Source: Tuctoria greenei (taxonomy: Eukaryota > Streptophyta > Magnoliopsida > Poales > Poaceae). Taken from it: 64,000 nucleotides of DNA. The notes below the pieces were generated by a model. That model was not told where the DNA came from, ran no database searches, and saw only the letters and a list, made by a program, of their open reading frames with translations. Below, piece by piece: positions 48,765 through 59,201 of this stretch. The translations under genes and the position numbers were made by a program. The stretch covers positions 252,431,097 through 252,495,096 of the forward strand of contig JAYESD010000001.1 of assembly GCA_036927565.1 (NCBI GenBank). The letters run 5' to 3'. Positions within the stretch are counted from its first letter, which is position 1; each line of letters starts with the position of its first letter.

Positions 48765-50732
48765 TCAAAATTCATCAACATCATTGTCATGTGTCTGTGC
48801 CCTACTCCTTAAACCAGCCCAACGATCTTCCAGCGTGGTCTGTTCTAATTTTTGTTTTCGCGTATCATCTGCCTCTACATCTTCAACGTCTTCAACATCT
48901 CCAACTAATTGATCGAGTCCTGCACCAAGCTCGACGATAAAAGTGTCTGGCAACTCTTCTTCTTGTTACACTTCTTCAACGTCTTCGCTATCATGGTAAC
49001 TATCATCCCCAGGAGTATATAGCCGCTCACGAGGATTCATCTTATATACCACCCACCAAGCACTGAGCTTCGTGCATGGATAAGGTAGATAATACACTTG
49101 TTCAACTTGATGTGCAAGAACAAATGTATCGTAACCTCGTGGTCGGTCCTTATGTTTCACTTCCACCATTCCAAATTGGTTTTCTCGAGTTCCATGAGTA
49201 CGATCAAAACAGTCACAGTCAAAGAAGACAACTCGAAGGGTCTTGTTTCCGGTAAAAGTAAATTCAAGAATTTTGTTAATGATCCCATAATAATCGGTTA
49301 AATTCCCTTGAGTGTCCATTGCTCTCGTCACAACACCGGAATTTGATGTTACCGCGAGAGGACGATGAGCTTCAAAATGAGTTGTACGGAATCGAAAGCC
49401 ATTTACGTCATATCTACCATAGCTTCTAACATTCACCAATCCATAAGATAGCTGCCGCAAATCTTCATGGACATTGTGAGTCCGACACTGTCATAAATGA
49501 TCGTGAGTTAAAATAATACTTCTTTAATAATAGTAATTTATAATACATAGAAGACGAGAGAATATTACATATTCTCGAAACCAAGATAGAAAACTCGGCC
49601 CCCCATTTATTCCTTCCTTTCGAATCACTTCTACATGTTTGGCCGTAGGTTGATGCCTATGTGGCCAATATTGTCTGTGGAACTCGTTGAACATGAAAAA
49701 ACATCTTTTAGAGTACATGTGTAGCAAAATATATCGATTAGCATAAACATAGGAGAAACACTTACTCGAAGTATTCTTGCATGCCTTCTATATTTGCGTA
49801 CATGTAGAGTAAAGCAACAGTCCTTTCATGTTCGGATAGCACGTAGGTCGTGTAGCTACCAACGGTGGCGCCTCTCGTTTGAAAAATGGAAAGGTCGCTT
49901 AGAGGGGGTGTTTCGTCCACATTGTACCGCATCGCCAAAGTATTGATATTGTTTTCTTCCGCAAAGTAGACACTTGAAAAGTATCCTACTTCCTTAAGAG
50001 CATATGCTTCAGCGATGCACCCTTCCACCCTTGCCCTGTTGCCAACCATTGGTTTCAGATATCGTAGTGCTCTTTCAATGTGATACATCCACCTATATTG
50101 CACAGGACCGCCAACTTTAGCTTCGAATGGAAGATGGATAAGCAGATGTTGCATTGGATTGAAGAAACCCGGTGGAAAATTTTTTTCCATCTTACATAAA
50201 AGTATGGGTATATCCTTTTCTAACTTATCCATCATCCCAATCTTGATTTCTTTAGCACAAAGCTGTCTATAGAAATAGCTGAGCTCGGCTAAAACCTTCC
50301 ACACCGCATCATCACAGTCGTATGTTCATGCAACGGCTCTTGTGATTTCTTCAGCTCCTCGAAGAACTTCTCTTCCTCATTTGTAAGAGGATCCTCCGCT
50401 TCCAGAGCTTCTAGCATCTCATCCATCCTATCAACCTCTGTTATATCATCATCCTCATCCACTTCGGCTATGAATCGAGAATTAGTCTCGCCGTGAAAGG
50501 TCCACACTTCATAATGTGGAGTGAAACCGTTTTGACATAAGTGAAACAAAAGCTCCAATCTTCTCAAAAACTTGGTGTTCCGGCATTTTGTACATGGGCA
50601 CCGCACCATATCTTCCGTTGACAATGAAAATGCTCGATCCAAAAATTGATCTAACTTGATAAACCACTCATCAGAGTGACCACCAGTTCTGCTTTTCCAG
50701 CTAGTATACATCCAACTGCGGTCTTCACCCAT
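48765..50732 (-). pseudogene. TNPD-like transposase, central catalytic part deleted
   Basis: Minus strand, in order: transposase-associated N-domain (50732-50289; WMYTSWKSR, CPCTKCRN, FHLCQNGFTPHYEVW, HGE); DUF4218-type domain beginning mid-domain (50304-49762; LSYFYRQLCAKEI, FFNPMQHLLIHLP, RWMYHIERALRYLK); the linker NGGPSFLSWFREYV (about 49600-49560); and a DUF4216-type domain (49460-48966; YGRYDVNGFRFRT, FFDCDCFD). In intact CACTA genes the Transposase_21 catalytic domain lies between the first two. Here they are fused at about 50290-50304 with a frame change. An in-frame TAA at 48966-48968 precedes the acidic C-terminus. Confidence 0.88.
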
Positions 50733-50833
50733 GTTTGGCTCTGCAGTTTAACGCGAAAGAAATTGTCGTTAATGTATTGTTGTGTTATGTCGCGGCCCTA
50801 CAACCTAGGCAGATAGATCCTAAACCCACCCAA

Positions 50834-51025
50834 GAGTGACCGAGCGGAGCGTGCTCATGACGAGACGCGTGATCCGGATTCGAATGAAATTTCGGCAGCA
50901 TAACCCCGTTGTTCTCCACTGCACGCCCAAAAATGGTGCAGCAGAGAACAACAGGGTTACGCCACCAAAATCTCGTCCAAATACGGACCCGCGTCTCGTC
51001 ACAAGCCACGCCCCCTCGGTCACTC
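50834..51025. repeat. 192-base near-palindrome upstream of the transposase start
   Basis: Two arms of about 90 bases pair with a short loop near 50925-50935. For example GAGTGACCGAG with its inverse CTCGGTCACTC, and GTTGTTCTCCACTGCA with TGCAGCAGAGAACAAC. It lies 100 bases upstream of the TNPD-like ATG. It could be a young fold-back element or part of the promoter. Confidence 0.85.
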
Positions 51026-51029
51026 CGAG

Positions 51030-52360
51030 GCTATCCAAAAAGGGACGATTCCAAACCTGCACGTGTCACATGCCAATGGCATGTGAGACGTGCCGATCTG
51101 AAACGGGTAATACATTGTTATAGGTTACGTTGCTCATTTTCAATTTCAGATCATTTAAGAGAGAGGAAAGAACTAGAGAAAGAGTGAGAGGAAAGTTGGT
51201 CTTAGATGACAATTCCATATCCATTTCCACCGTCCACGCAATCGCGGGTCATTGACGTCCTTGCCAACCCGTTCGCTTCCATGTCGCCTTGACTACTATG
51301 GTCTACACGGCACGATCACACTTATTACGTGTTGTGCCCTTCCGGGTTGGTCCGAGCCGGCCCAAAACCCCTTTATTTATATATATTAAGTAGCCACTCA
51401 AAAACATTATATGAATGCACTAAAGTCCAAACATACACTAAACAGAATAGAAATTTAGAATGACAGACCAAGCTATAGACAAAAAATATATAAAACATAT
51501 AAAGTATATACAAAATCTAATTATGCATTTACTACAAAATCTGAACAAACAACATATTAACCACAATGGACAAGTGTGAAATCACAAGTGTAATACAAGA
51601 CAACATATACAACATATTAGCCAATTATGCAAGACAAAAAACATATTAGCCAAAAAGATAGCCTAAAAACTTAATAGCCAAAAAGATAGCCTAAAAAACA
51701 TATTAGCCAAGAAACATATTAGCCGGCCGGGGCGTGGTAGAGCCAACAATACAATATAAAGGACTTCACTGTTTGCCTAAATAGACGGTGAAAAATAACA
51801 TTTCTGTAAGAGTCAGTATCTTTTTATCTTTGCAAGTTATATGCACAAGGTGAAATAACAAAAACAAAGATAGTGACTTGTTGGGACCTATATATGAGTT
51901 GGATTGACTTCAAGTCTTATTGGCAGGAAAGATGTCAGTGGTATCTACTTTCCTAAGCTTTGAAGCCAAGAACACCCTAGGCAGGCAGTCTAATGGCTAA
52001 TCCATGAACAGACAGGCAACAAAATTAATAATCGAGCCTATGTCTATGTGTGAAGAAATAAAAGGTCCTGTGGGGTAGATAGAAAACGAATATGTCGGCC
52101 ATGCAACTTGTGTACCTATTTTGACCATATTTATCTCCTATACAAATAATGCTCCACTCTGCAATTAAAATAGAAATTATTTTCGAGCCGTCCCAATCTA
52201 TCCACCGTGAATGTTCCATGATGCCTCTCATCTTTTCCTAATCTGCTCCTCCTATAACTTAGGTCGCATATATATCTCATATGTTTATCATAGCAAATAA
52301 GATCACATTCTTCATTCAAAATAGCAAAGCACTTACTCCCAAGTGTAATTAAACTAATCT
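51030..52360. other. Non-coding stretch of the 7.77 kb CACTA
   Basis: AT-rich, with short repeats of ACATATTAGCCAAAAAG near 51600-51720. No gene, RNA or further transposon end recognised. Confidence 0.6.
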
Positions 52361-52364
52361 TGCT

Positions 52365-52745
52365 GGACAGAACCGGTGGCGGGGGGAGAAACGAGGAAAT
52401 ACCTGTATTTCACGACGGGGCTGGGGGCGCAGGGGCGGCAGAGCCGGGGGCGAGCCGGTGGCGGGGTTGGCGCAGGGGCGGCGAGGCTGGGGGCAGGACA
52501 GCTGTGGGGGCGGGCGGCGGCTGTGGCGTGGAGGCGCGCCTGGAGCCGTGGGCGGGCCGCCGATGAGGGCGCAGGGGCGGCGGGCCAGCGGCGGAGCAGG
52601 GGGCGCGGCAGGGCTACGGCGGCGCGGCAGGCGGCGGAGCGCGACAGGCGGCGGACAGGCGGCGGAGCCGGGGGCGCAGCAGGGTGACAGCGGCGCGGCA
52701 GGCGGCGGGGGGCGCGACAGGCAGCGGCGGTGGAGTGAAGTGAAT
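52365..52745 (+). repeat. GC-rich GGCGGCG/GGGGCG low-complexity block
   Basis: Repeats of GGGGCGCAG and GGCGGCGGAG. All overlapping reading frames are compositional. It may be the GC-rich upstream region of the CACTA transcript. Confidence 0.7.
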
Positions 52746-52784
52746 GAAGAGTCAGGGCCGGAGGGTCCCGATATTAGCCCTAAC

Positions 52785-53107
52785 TTGCGACGGCAGACTT
52801 AATTGCGACGGACTTAACTTACGGCCGTCGCAATTAAAGCCTATTTGCGACGGCCATCGGACTGGCCGTCGCAAATAAGAATTTATTTGCAGCGGCTCCG
52901 TTATTTGCGACGGTCCTAGGGTTCGCCGTGGCAAATAAACTCTTATTTGTGACGGCCAGTCCGACGGCCGTCGCAAATAAAGCCTTATTCGCGACGGCCA
53001 CATTATTTGCGATGGCCAAAGGCGGGCCATCGCAATTTAAGCTATTTGCAACGGCTGGCCATCGCAAATAAATCCAGCCGTTGCAAATGATCGTGTTTCC
53101 TGTAGTG
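52785..53107 (-). repeat. Right subterminal repeats of the 7.77 kb CACTA
   Basis: Units of TTATTTGCGACGGCC and its reverse, matching the left end array, leading to CCTGTAGTG. Confidence 0.9.
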
Positions 53108-53110
53108 CAC

Positions 53111-54636
53111 TAGCTAAATCCTTCTCATAGCTTCCAGCAGAAAATTCAATTTTTGAAGCAATATGAATATATAGTTTGAACTCTCTAGTGTTTTTTATTA
53201 TTAGATAAGCTTTCAGCATATTTGTAACATTTGATCTCTGTAAACTCTTGATGTGTCCAAGAAAGTAATAATCATAGAGGTAATTATTGGTGTTAGTATG
53301 CATTAGTAACTTTCTAACCATATGTGTTGTCTCTTAGATAAAATGGCTTTATTGTCTTTTCACTATAACATTTTAATATTCCCAAATGATACTTGCTCCC
53401 CCCCCCCCCCCCCTGTTTGCTTACGTTCAAGTTGCTTCGAAATTATATTCCAGGATCTGTGGATTCCATGTTTCAACATATATTTATCTTATATTACTTC
53501 AATTACAATCAAATACCTTTTTTCATCTTATAAGTCATATTTAGGAAATTACACTTTGCTTAGGAATTTCAGCTTCCTAAAGAAAAAACTTTTTTGCTTA
53601 AAAAAATTGCATTCTTACGAGATTCTTGCAACCTAATTCAAGTTGCTCGAACTTTTACCTCAGATTCCACTTTTTTATTTATGAAACCTTGTGCGTGTAT
53701 GCGCGCGCGCGCCTGTGTTTGTGTTTGTGTGTATGTGTGTGTGTGTATGCGCGGTGCGTGCGTGTGTGTGTGATGTGCTTAATATGTAAAAAATATGCTC
53801 ATTTGTATTAGGAGCTCAAAGTGGCAAAAGTTATAAGTCAGCTTCAGGTATTTTGTAAACTGCTTTTGTTGTGTGATAGTTTGCTCATGAAACAAGGATA
53901 ACATACAAGCGTCATTATACTTGTTCATATAATGTTATACTTAACAAAAGGAAAGATTTGTCAATGTGGTGTATCTCTCATGGTCGTTACCACTGAGAAG
54001 TTGTTGAAACATGGAAATCTGAATTTCGCACATCTTCTACTACAAAGTGGTTATCTTTGTTGTACCTTGCAAATAATGTTATGCAGAATGCCACAAAGAA
54101 AATAGTGGATACATAATGAACTCATGAGAGTCATCCCTGCTGCCCACAATGAAGTTTTAAACGACGGTGATGATTATGGACAGAAGGTTCTAAAATGGCT
54201 GGTATCTATGTTATATTCATATGTGTATTCGTTAAAGTAGTTACTCTATTATCATGTACAAACATTAGCGATGTATTAAAACATTGTTTCTTTAACATAA
54301 CAATCATTGGACGTCTACATACTAAAAAAATGGTAAAATGCTGAACATCGGAATATATCTGAAGCTGACATATAACCTTTGTCAGTTTAATCTCCTAATG
54401 CAAATTAGCATATTTTTTAGATAATAAGAACATCACAGACACACACACACACTCGCACGCACAAGCATGCATGCACTCCAACACACACAGTTTCATAAAT
54501 AAAATAATGGAATGTGAGTAAAAGTTCCAACAACTGAATCAACACCAGAATCCACTCAGAAATTGTTTCCTCACTGATTGCCAAGTCCTACTGTATTCTT
54601 CCTAAAGAAGGCTAACAATAGTCAAATCTAAGTTCC
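53111..54636. repeat. Block II continuation: gypsy remnant end and fold-back repeat
   Basis: Paralogue of 28351-30062 with the same (TG)n / (CA)n arms (53693-53770 and 54435-54455), shorter CA tract and a single copy of the 141-base unit. A 16-C run at 53398-53413 replaces five C at 28640 or so. No gene. Confidence 0.8.
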
Positions 54637-55782
54637 CACTACAAGAAACGAGTAAAAAGGACTTTGGCCTTATAACCGTCGGTTTCCTTCTATAGCTGAC
54701 GCACATACTTTATAACCATTGGTGAACCGTCGTCTTAAGCCGACGCTCTTGATTTGACATTTTTAACTCATAAAATTGTCGGTCCTGACACATTTAACCC
54801 TTAATTAAATCCGTCGGTTTCAGATGCCGATACATTTAAGCTTTATAACCATCGGCCTAATAGTGACACATTTAATTTATGTATAGTTGTCGGCCTTGGG
54901 GCTCACCGGCAGCTTTATTGGCATAAAACCGTCGGCTGTCCATCTCACCTGACACCTTTAACCAATACATTTTCATTTTTTTAACCGCACTACAAGTAAC
55001 TCATGCTCGTTCATTGGATTCCTCTGGAGCTTGCTAACATGTTTTTATTTTTTTAACCGTTAATTCTTACTCAGTCATTGTATTGAGAGATCGTCAACAC
55101 TTTTTTATTTTTTTAATGCGAAGCTTACTGGACGTCTAGTGCGGCCTTGACTTGTTGGCGAAGGGGACGAGGAGACGACGGAGTTCACCCACGCCAACCC
55201 ATCCACACTGTTGGGAATCACCATATCGACAAGGGAGCACATGAGCTCTGTTGACTCATAGCGGTCGTCGAGAGTTGAGATGAGGAGGCAGCCGCCACGG
55301 GTGTCAAGGACGGAGTCCGTAGAGGACCCCTCAGGCATCGGCAAAGAAGGCGCTGGCCTGGTGGGTGGCAGCGGTGTTGAGCTCCGATCCGGTAACAGCG
55401 GGCAAACTGAAATGAACCGAAAACGTCCAGGCGCCTCGGAGGTGAGGTAGACTCGGAGGATGCACAACGCGGGTGGCGTGCCTGGAAGCGGTGGAGGAGG
55501 ACCGGGCCAGAGGCATGGAGGTACTAGTAATGGCAGATGAGGGCGCCCTAGAGGAGGCTGGTGGGGAGGCCGGCACAGAGAAGGATCTCCTGCAGGAGGT
55601 CAACGTCACCAAGGACCAACCAAGAGGAGGTCTCTGCCACCAAGGAAGCAGGATCTCCCGTAGGAGGTTCTCCATTCTGGTGGTGTGTGATGGCGGCTGG
55701 TGGTGTGCGGCTAGAAGTGGGCAAGTGTGGGGTGGCGCGGTTTAAGTAGCGTGCAGTTAGGTTTCACAGTTCGCAAGTAGTG
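54637..55782. mobile_element. Small CACTA transposon, block II copy, cut by element B
   Basis: Starts CACTACAAGAAACGAG in the same flank (AATCTAAGTTCC) as 30063, so it is the duplicated copy of that insertion. It is interrupted at 55782/55783 by LTR B, at the point matching about 31232 of the first copy. The right end lies beyond element B, outside the window. Confidence 0.9.
55105..55620 (-). pseudogene. F-box-like gene fragment, second copy
   Basis: Same fragment as 30509-31046. Here the post-F-box frame is open for 120 codons (55467-55105; RFRFISVCPLLPDRSS, CLLISTLDDRYESTELMCS). The F-box part has an in-frame stop and a damaged LVC-x-x-W motif. Confidence 0.6.
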
Positions 55783-56312
55783 TGTAACACCCACTATTTT
55801 AGAGAAAAAAATTGTAAAATGAATTTTTGAAGAAGTAAAATCATTTTTCATGGAAATAAAATTCATATAAGGCAAGATGCATCATATTTGAATGATTGTG
55901 TGAATTTTTGAAAATTCAAATTCGCTAGAAATTTGGTTTACAAATTCAAAACATAAAACAAAAGAAAAAGAAAATAGAAAAGAAAAAGGAAAAACGCCCC
56001 TGGGCCGAATTCCCCAATCTGGCCCAACTTTCCCCGCTCTCTCGCGCCGGCCCGCGCCTCCTCTCCCCTCCCTCTCTCTGTCAGCCGGGCCCCGCGCGCC
56101 AGCCTCTCCCTGCGCCGCACCCTCTATCTTCTCTCGCTGCATGCCGGCCCCACCCCCTCTTCGTCTACCTCACGCCCGCGCCATAACGCCTGCATGCGAT
56201 AACACCGCGCCGACCCATGCTCACCCCCCCCTTTCAATGTCGACTGTTTTCAACTCAATCAAGGGGCGCGTCGTGCCCATCATGGCCGCCTGCAGTTTCT
56301 ACTCCGAACCCC

Positions 56313-56320
56313 TATAAAAG
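56313..56320 (+). promoter_or_regulatory. TATA box of LTR B
   Basis: TATAAAAG about 530 bases into the LTR, leaving roughly 2.7 kb of LTR downstream. A donor-like CTTCA|GTGAGT lies at about 56590. Confidence 0.65.
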
Positions 56321-57638
56321 CCCGGCCATTCCCCTCAATTTCCTCACCCCGGCGATCAAAACCCTAGCTTCGGCATGCTTGGAAATGGCGCCGATGTTCC
56401 CATCGATTCACCCACTAACTCACCCCGAAACCTTGCATAACATCTTTGTCGTGTCCTCAGGAGACCGCCGGACATCTTCAACGGTGGTTGTCGCCCCTAC
56501 GTCACCGACTTCGTCGGGCGCCGAGGAGCTCTGCCGCACAACGCCGTCGCCGACCACCTTCCGACATTCCTCCGGCCATGCGACGACCTTCAGTGAGTTC
56601 CTCTAGCACCCCTCTACATTTTGCGCTAGTGTGATGTGCCTTTCGGCCTCTGCTATGCGATTTTGGCCGTCTCCGGCGAGCCCGCAGTTGCGCGCGCGTC
56701 CCTGCCGCCGCGCACCGCTGCCCGACCCTAATCGGGGCGACGTGGCTTAATGCCCATCGTCCATTATGTTTCAACGGCCAAGATTAGAACCCCCGTACCC
56801 CTTCGGTACATTAAATCTGGGCCATCCAATTTAAAATCAACGGCCCACATTCAAATTAGTTTTCCCGCCGCCAGAATTTCACTCAGGCCCCTAGAAACCT
56901 GCGGGCTACCCCTTGAGTTATTCTAAAATTCAAGTCTACCCCTGTAAATGTTAAACTAGCCCCTAAACTTATTAGAAATTAGGAAAATACTGGTAAATTA
57001 AATAAAAAGTGTTTTTAAGCCCCTGGAAAATTATAAAATAGCAAATAAAATCTGAAAAAATTCTAGAATAATCCCTAGACTTAATAAAAATTATTTTTTT
57101 AACCTCTGGAACAGTTCTGTATTTGCAGAAAAAACCCCTGTTAGTTCTAAAAATTAAATAAAAATCTTTAATTTGTATAAAATAATTATAAAAACAGATT
57201 TAATTATGTGTTATTTATTTTCATTTCTGTATTATTTTTATTAATTCATTTAAATTGCTGAAATTGTCATAAAAATACTTTTAAGTATATTTAGTTCATA
57301 AAAATTGTTTTGCACATAGAAATAATTAGTAAAAATAATGTAAAAATTGTAAAATTTATATTATTGATTATAAATCTGTTTTAAGCTTATTTTGAAGGAT
57401 AAAATTTCTAGAAAATAATTTTAGGGTTCTAATAAGTATAAAAATGGTATAAAAATCTATAAAAATATGTTTTACTCACTAAATTTCATTTAACATTGAA
57501 TTCTCATCAACAAATGTATGTCTATAATAAAAATCAACCCTAAAATCACTTTTGCGTAGGAATTTGCGTTTATTTGAATATTGTGCATTTTACTATGTTC
57601 TTATTGTATGTTATTTTTCATGCATCGTCATAATTTAG

Positions 57639-57713
57639 AGTCGGGGCCAGAACCCACCCTAACCTTCAAGAGCAGCAGTTTCCCGACGACCCCGAGACAC
57701 AGTTTGGAGGCAA
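57639..57713 (+). other. Exon-like island 1 in LTR B
   Basis: Between AATTTAG (acceptor-like) and GGCAA|GTTCC (GT donor-like). One frame reads NLQEQQFPDDPETQFGGK, similar to LTR C. Confidence 0.45.
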
Positions 57714-58732
57714 GTTCCTTGATCATCTTGCACCCTTTTTTCTAAGTTTTAGTTAGTTGCATGCTAAATTAAAATATGAATCCTATGTTATGTTCTCCTA
57801 GAATTTCCACAATATTCCTTGTCAACATGGTTTGGTGCCCTATAATTATTTAGAATACGCTTAGCCATGCTTAATTGAAATATGATCTATATATTTACAA
57901 GTTTACATTTGAAGTATTTTGATTCATGAATTGATGGCTATAATGGAAATTAGTAGATAGGAATCTGATAGGGGGTTTTGTATGGATTGGTGCATGCGTG
58001 CACAAAACCATGGTTTGGGGCTTGACACCTATCGGATTCTAAGGACCGGTTTATGGAAGAACATGCTAAGACATTTAGTATCACCACAGAATTGTATATG
58101 GGACAACTTGGTTTAGTAATTTGGTTTCTCCCGATGTAGCATAGGTAATTGATCGGGCAGGGAATGGGATTTGCCTTGGGAACCGCGTGGCTCAAGAGGG
58201 GGCTTCTCCTGGCGGAGAGAAAATAGACTCCAGGTGCCGGAGCGGTGAAACCTTAGAGTACCCATTGCAAGTCGGGAGGACCGTCGGAAACACCTCGTAG
58301 TGATCTCCTGGCCACACACCTACAGAAGTGTGTATTGTGGTTAGCTACCACGGGCATCAGGGAGGTTTACCTTAGTCCACCTGGCAACAGGGGACGAAAT
58401 ACTGTGGGTAAAGGATACACATTCTGCAGAGTTTTGTCAAACTGTCTAGACAGCCGTGCTCACGGACACGAGCGGCTTGGAAACCAAATTCATAATTAGC
58501 ACATGGTTACTAAATGGATGGTTTGGGTTTGGTCATACCTGGTTTAATTTTGGGATGTTGGTTGGGATTTCACCTAGTTGTAGGTGCTTAATAAACAATT
58601 AAGAGTAGGTTGTTACTGCTATAGTGCTTAACTTATTAATTGCAAAACTTGTTGTAAACCACACATGACATAACTTCCCAACTTGCGAGTACCGTTGGTA
58701 CTCAAACTTGTTAGTTGCATATCCCCCCCCAG

Positions 58733-58794
58733 TCTACGAAGATGCAGAGGTGGAGAACCAGGACTTCTACGGAGACCCCGAAGAGATGTTCTAG
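58733..58794 (+). other. Exon-like island 2 in LTR B
   Basis: Acceptor-like CCCCCCCCAG, then YEDAEVENQDFYGDPEEMF ending at TAG 58792-58794. The matching LTR C island also ends at a TAG. Confidence 0.5.
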
Positions 58795-59022
58795 GTTGGC
58801 GCTCCCCCGTGCAACACCTGTATTTGGAGCCCTTGTTATGTTTTCCGCTGCTTGTGTACTTTTATTTTAGACCTGGATGGTCATTTATGTAATAAGGTGA
58901 TGTACTCGAACATGGTATTATATTTGGTATTTCACTTTCATCTACACATGTATGAGTTGAACTGATCCTGGCATACATGTGGAAAGCATCTGGTTGTTTT
59001 CTTATTACCAAGTGTGACAAAG

Positions 59023-59034
59023 TGGTATCAGAGT
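59023..59034 (+). other. Primer binding site of element B
   Basis: TGGTATCAGAGT, initiator-Met tRNA type, three bases after the LTR end. Confidence 0.92.
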
Positions 59035-59201
59035 CGTGTTGCCTGTAGGACGCAAGCCTAGATAGAAAAGGACGATTTAAGGACTTTACTATTTTCAAAT
59101 ATTATTAATTGTAAAATTTCTTTGTATTCTTTACCTTGCACTTATTTCACTTACTCTTTAATTTGTTTTATTACTGACACTCTCCTGTTTCAAAATCTTA
59201 G

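Larger units (their letters stand above)
45334..53107 (-). mobile_element. CACTA (En/Spm) transposon, 7,774 bp, complete ends
   Basis: Terminal inverted repeats CACTACAGGAA with further matches (GATTTG / GATCATTTG). The 3-base target duplication CAC lies at 45331-45333 and 53108-53110. The paralogous site 28348-28350 in block I is empty, with CAC present once. It carries two minus-strand genes: a deleted TNPD-like transposase and a TNPA-like gene. It is probably immobile by itself because the catalytic part is lost. Confidence 0.95.
55783..59019 (+). repeat. 5' LTR of element B (3.24 kb)
   Basis: Starts TGTAACACCCACTATTTT and ends AAGTGTGACA next to the primer site. It has TATA at 56313, a GC-rich leader, an AT-rich middle (56900-57600) and a conserved end region shared with LTRs A and C. 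The GC-rich frame at 56217-56606 is a leader candidate, not a known protein. Confidence 0.92.

Noticed and set aside
51030..52360. Possible host gene between CACTA gene and end
   Set aside because: Only short frames, AT-rich and with no motif; it lies inside the transposon ends.
52376..52802. Overlapping Gly/Arg/Ala-rich frames
   Set aside because: They translate GGCGGCG repeats; no family motif.
56217..56606. 129-codon frame in LTR B as a gene
   Set aside because: It is GC-rich leader sequence without homology that I recognise; kept only as a possible first exon for the island finding.
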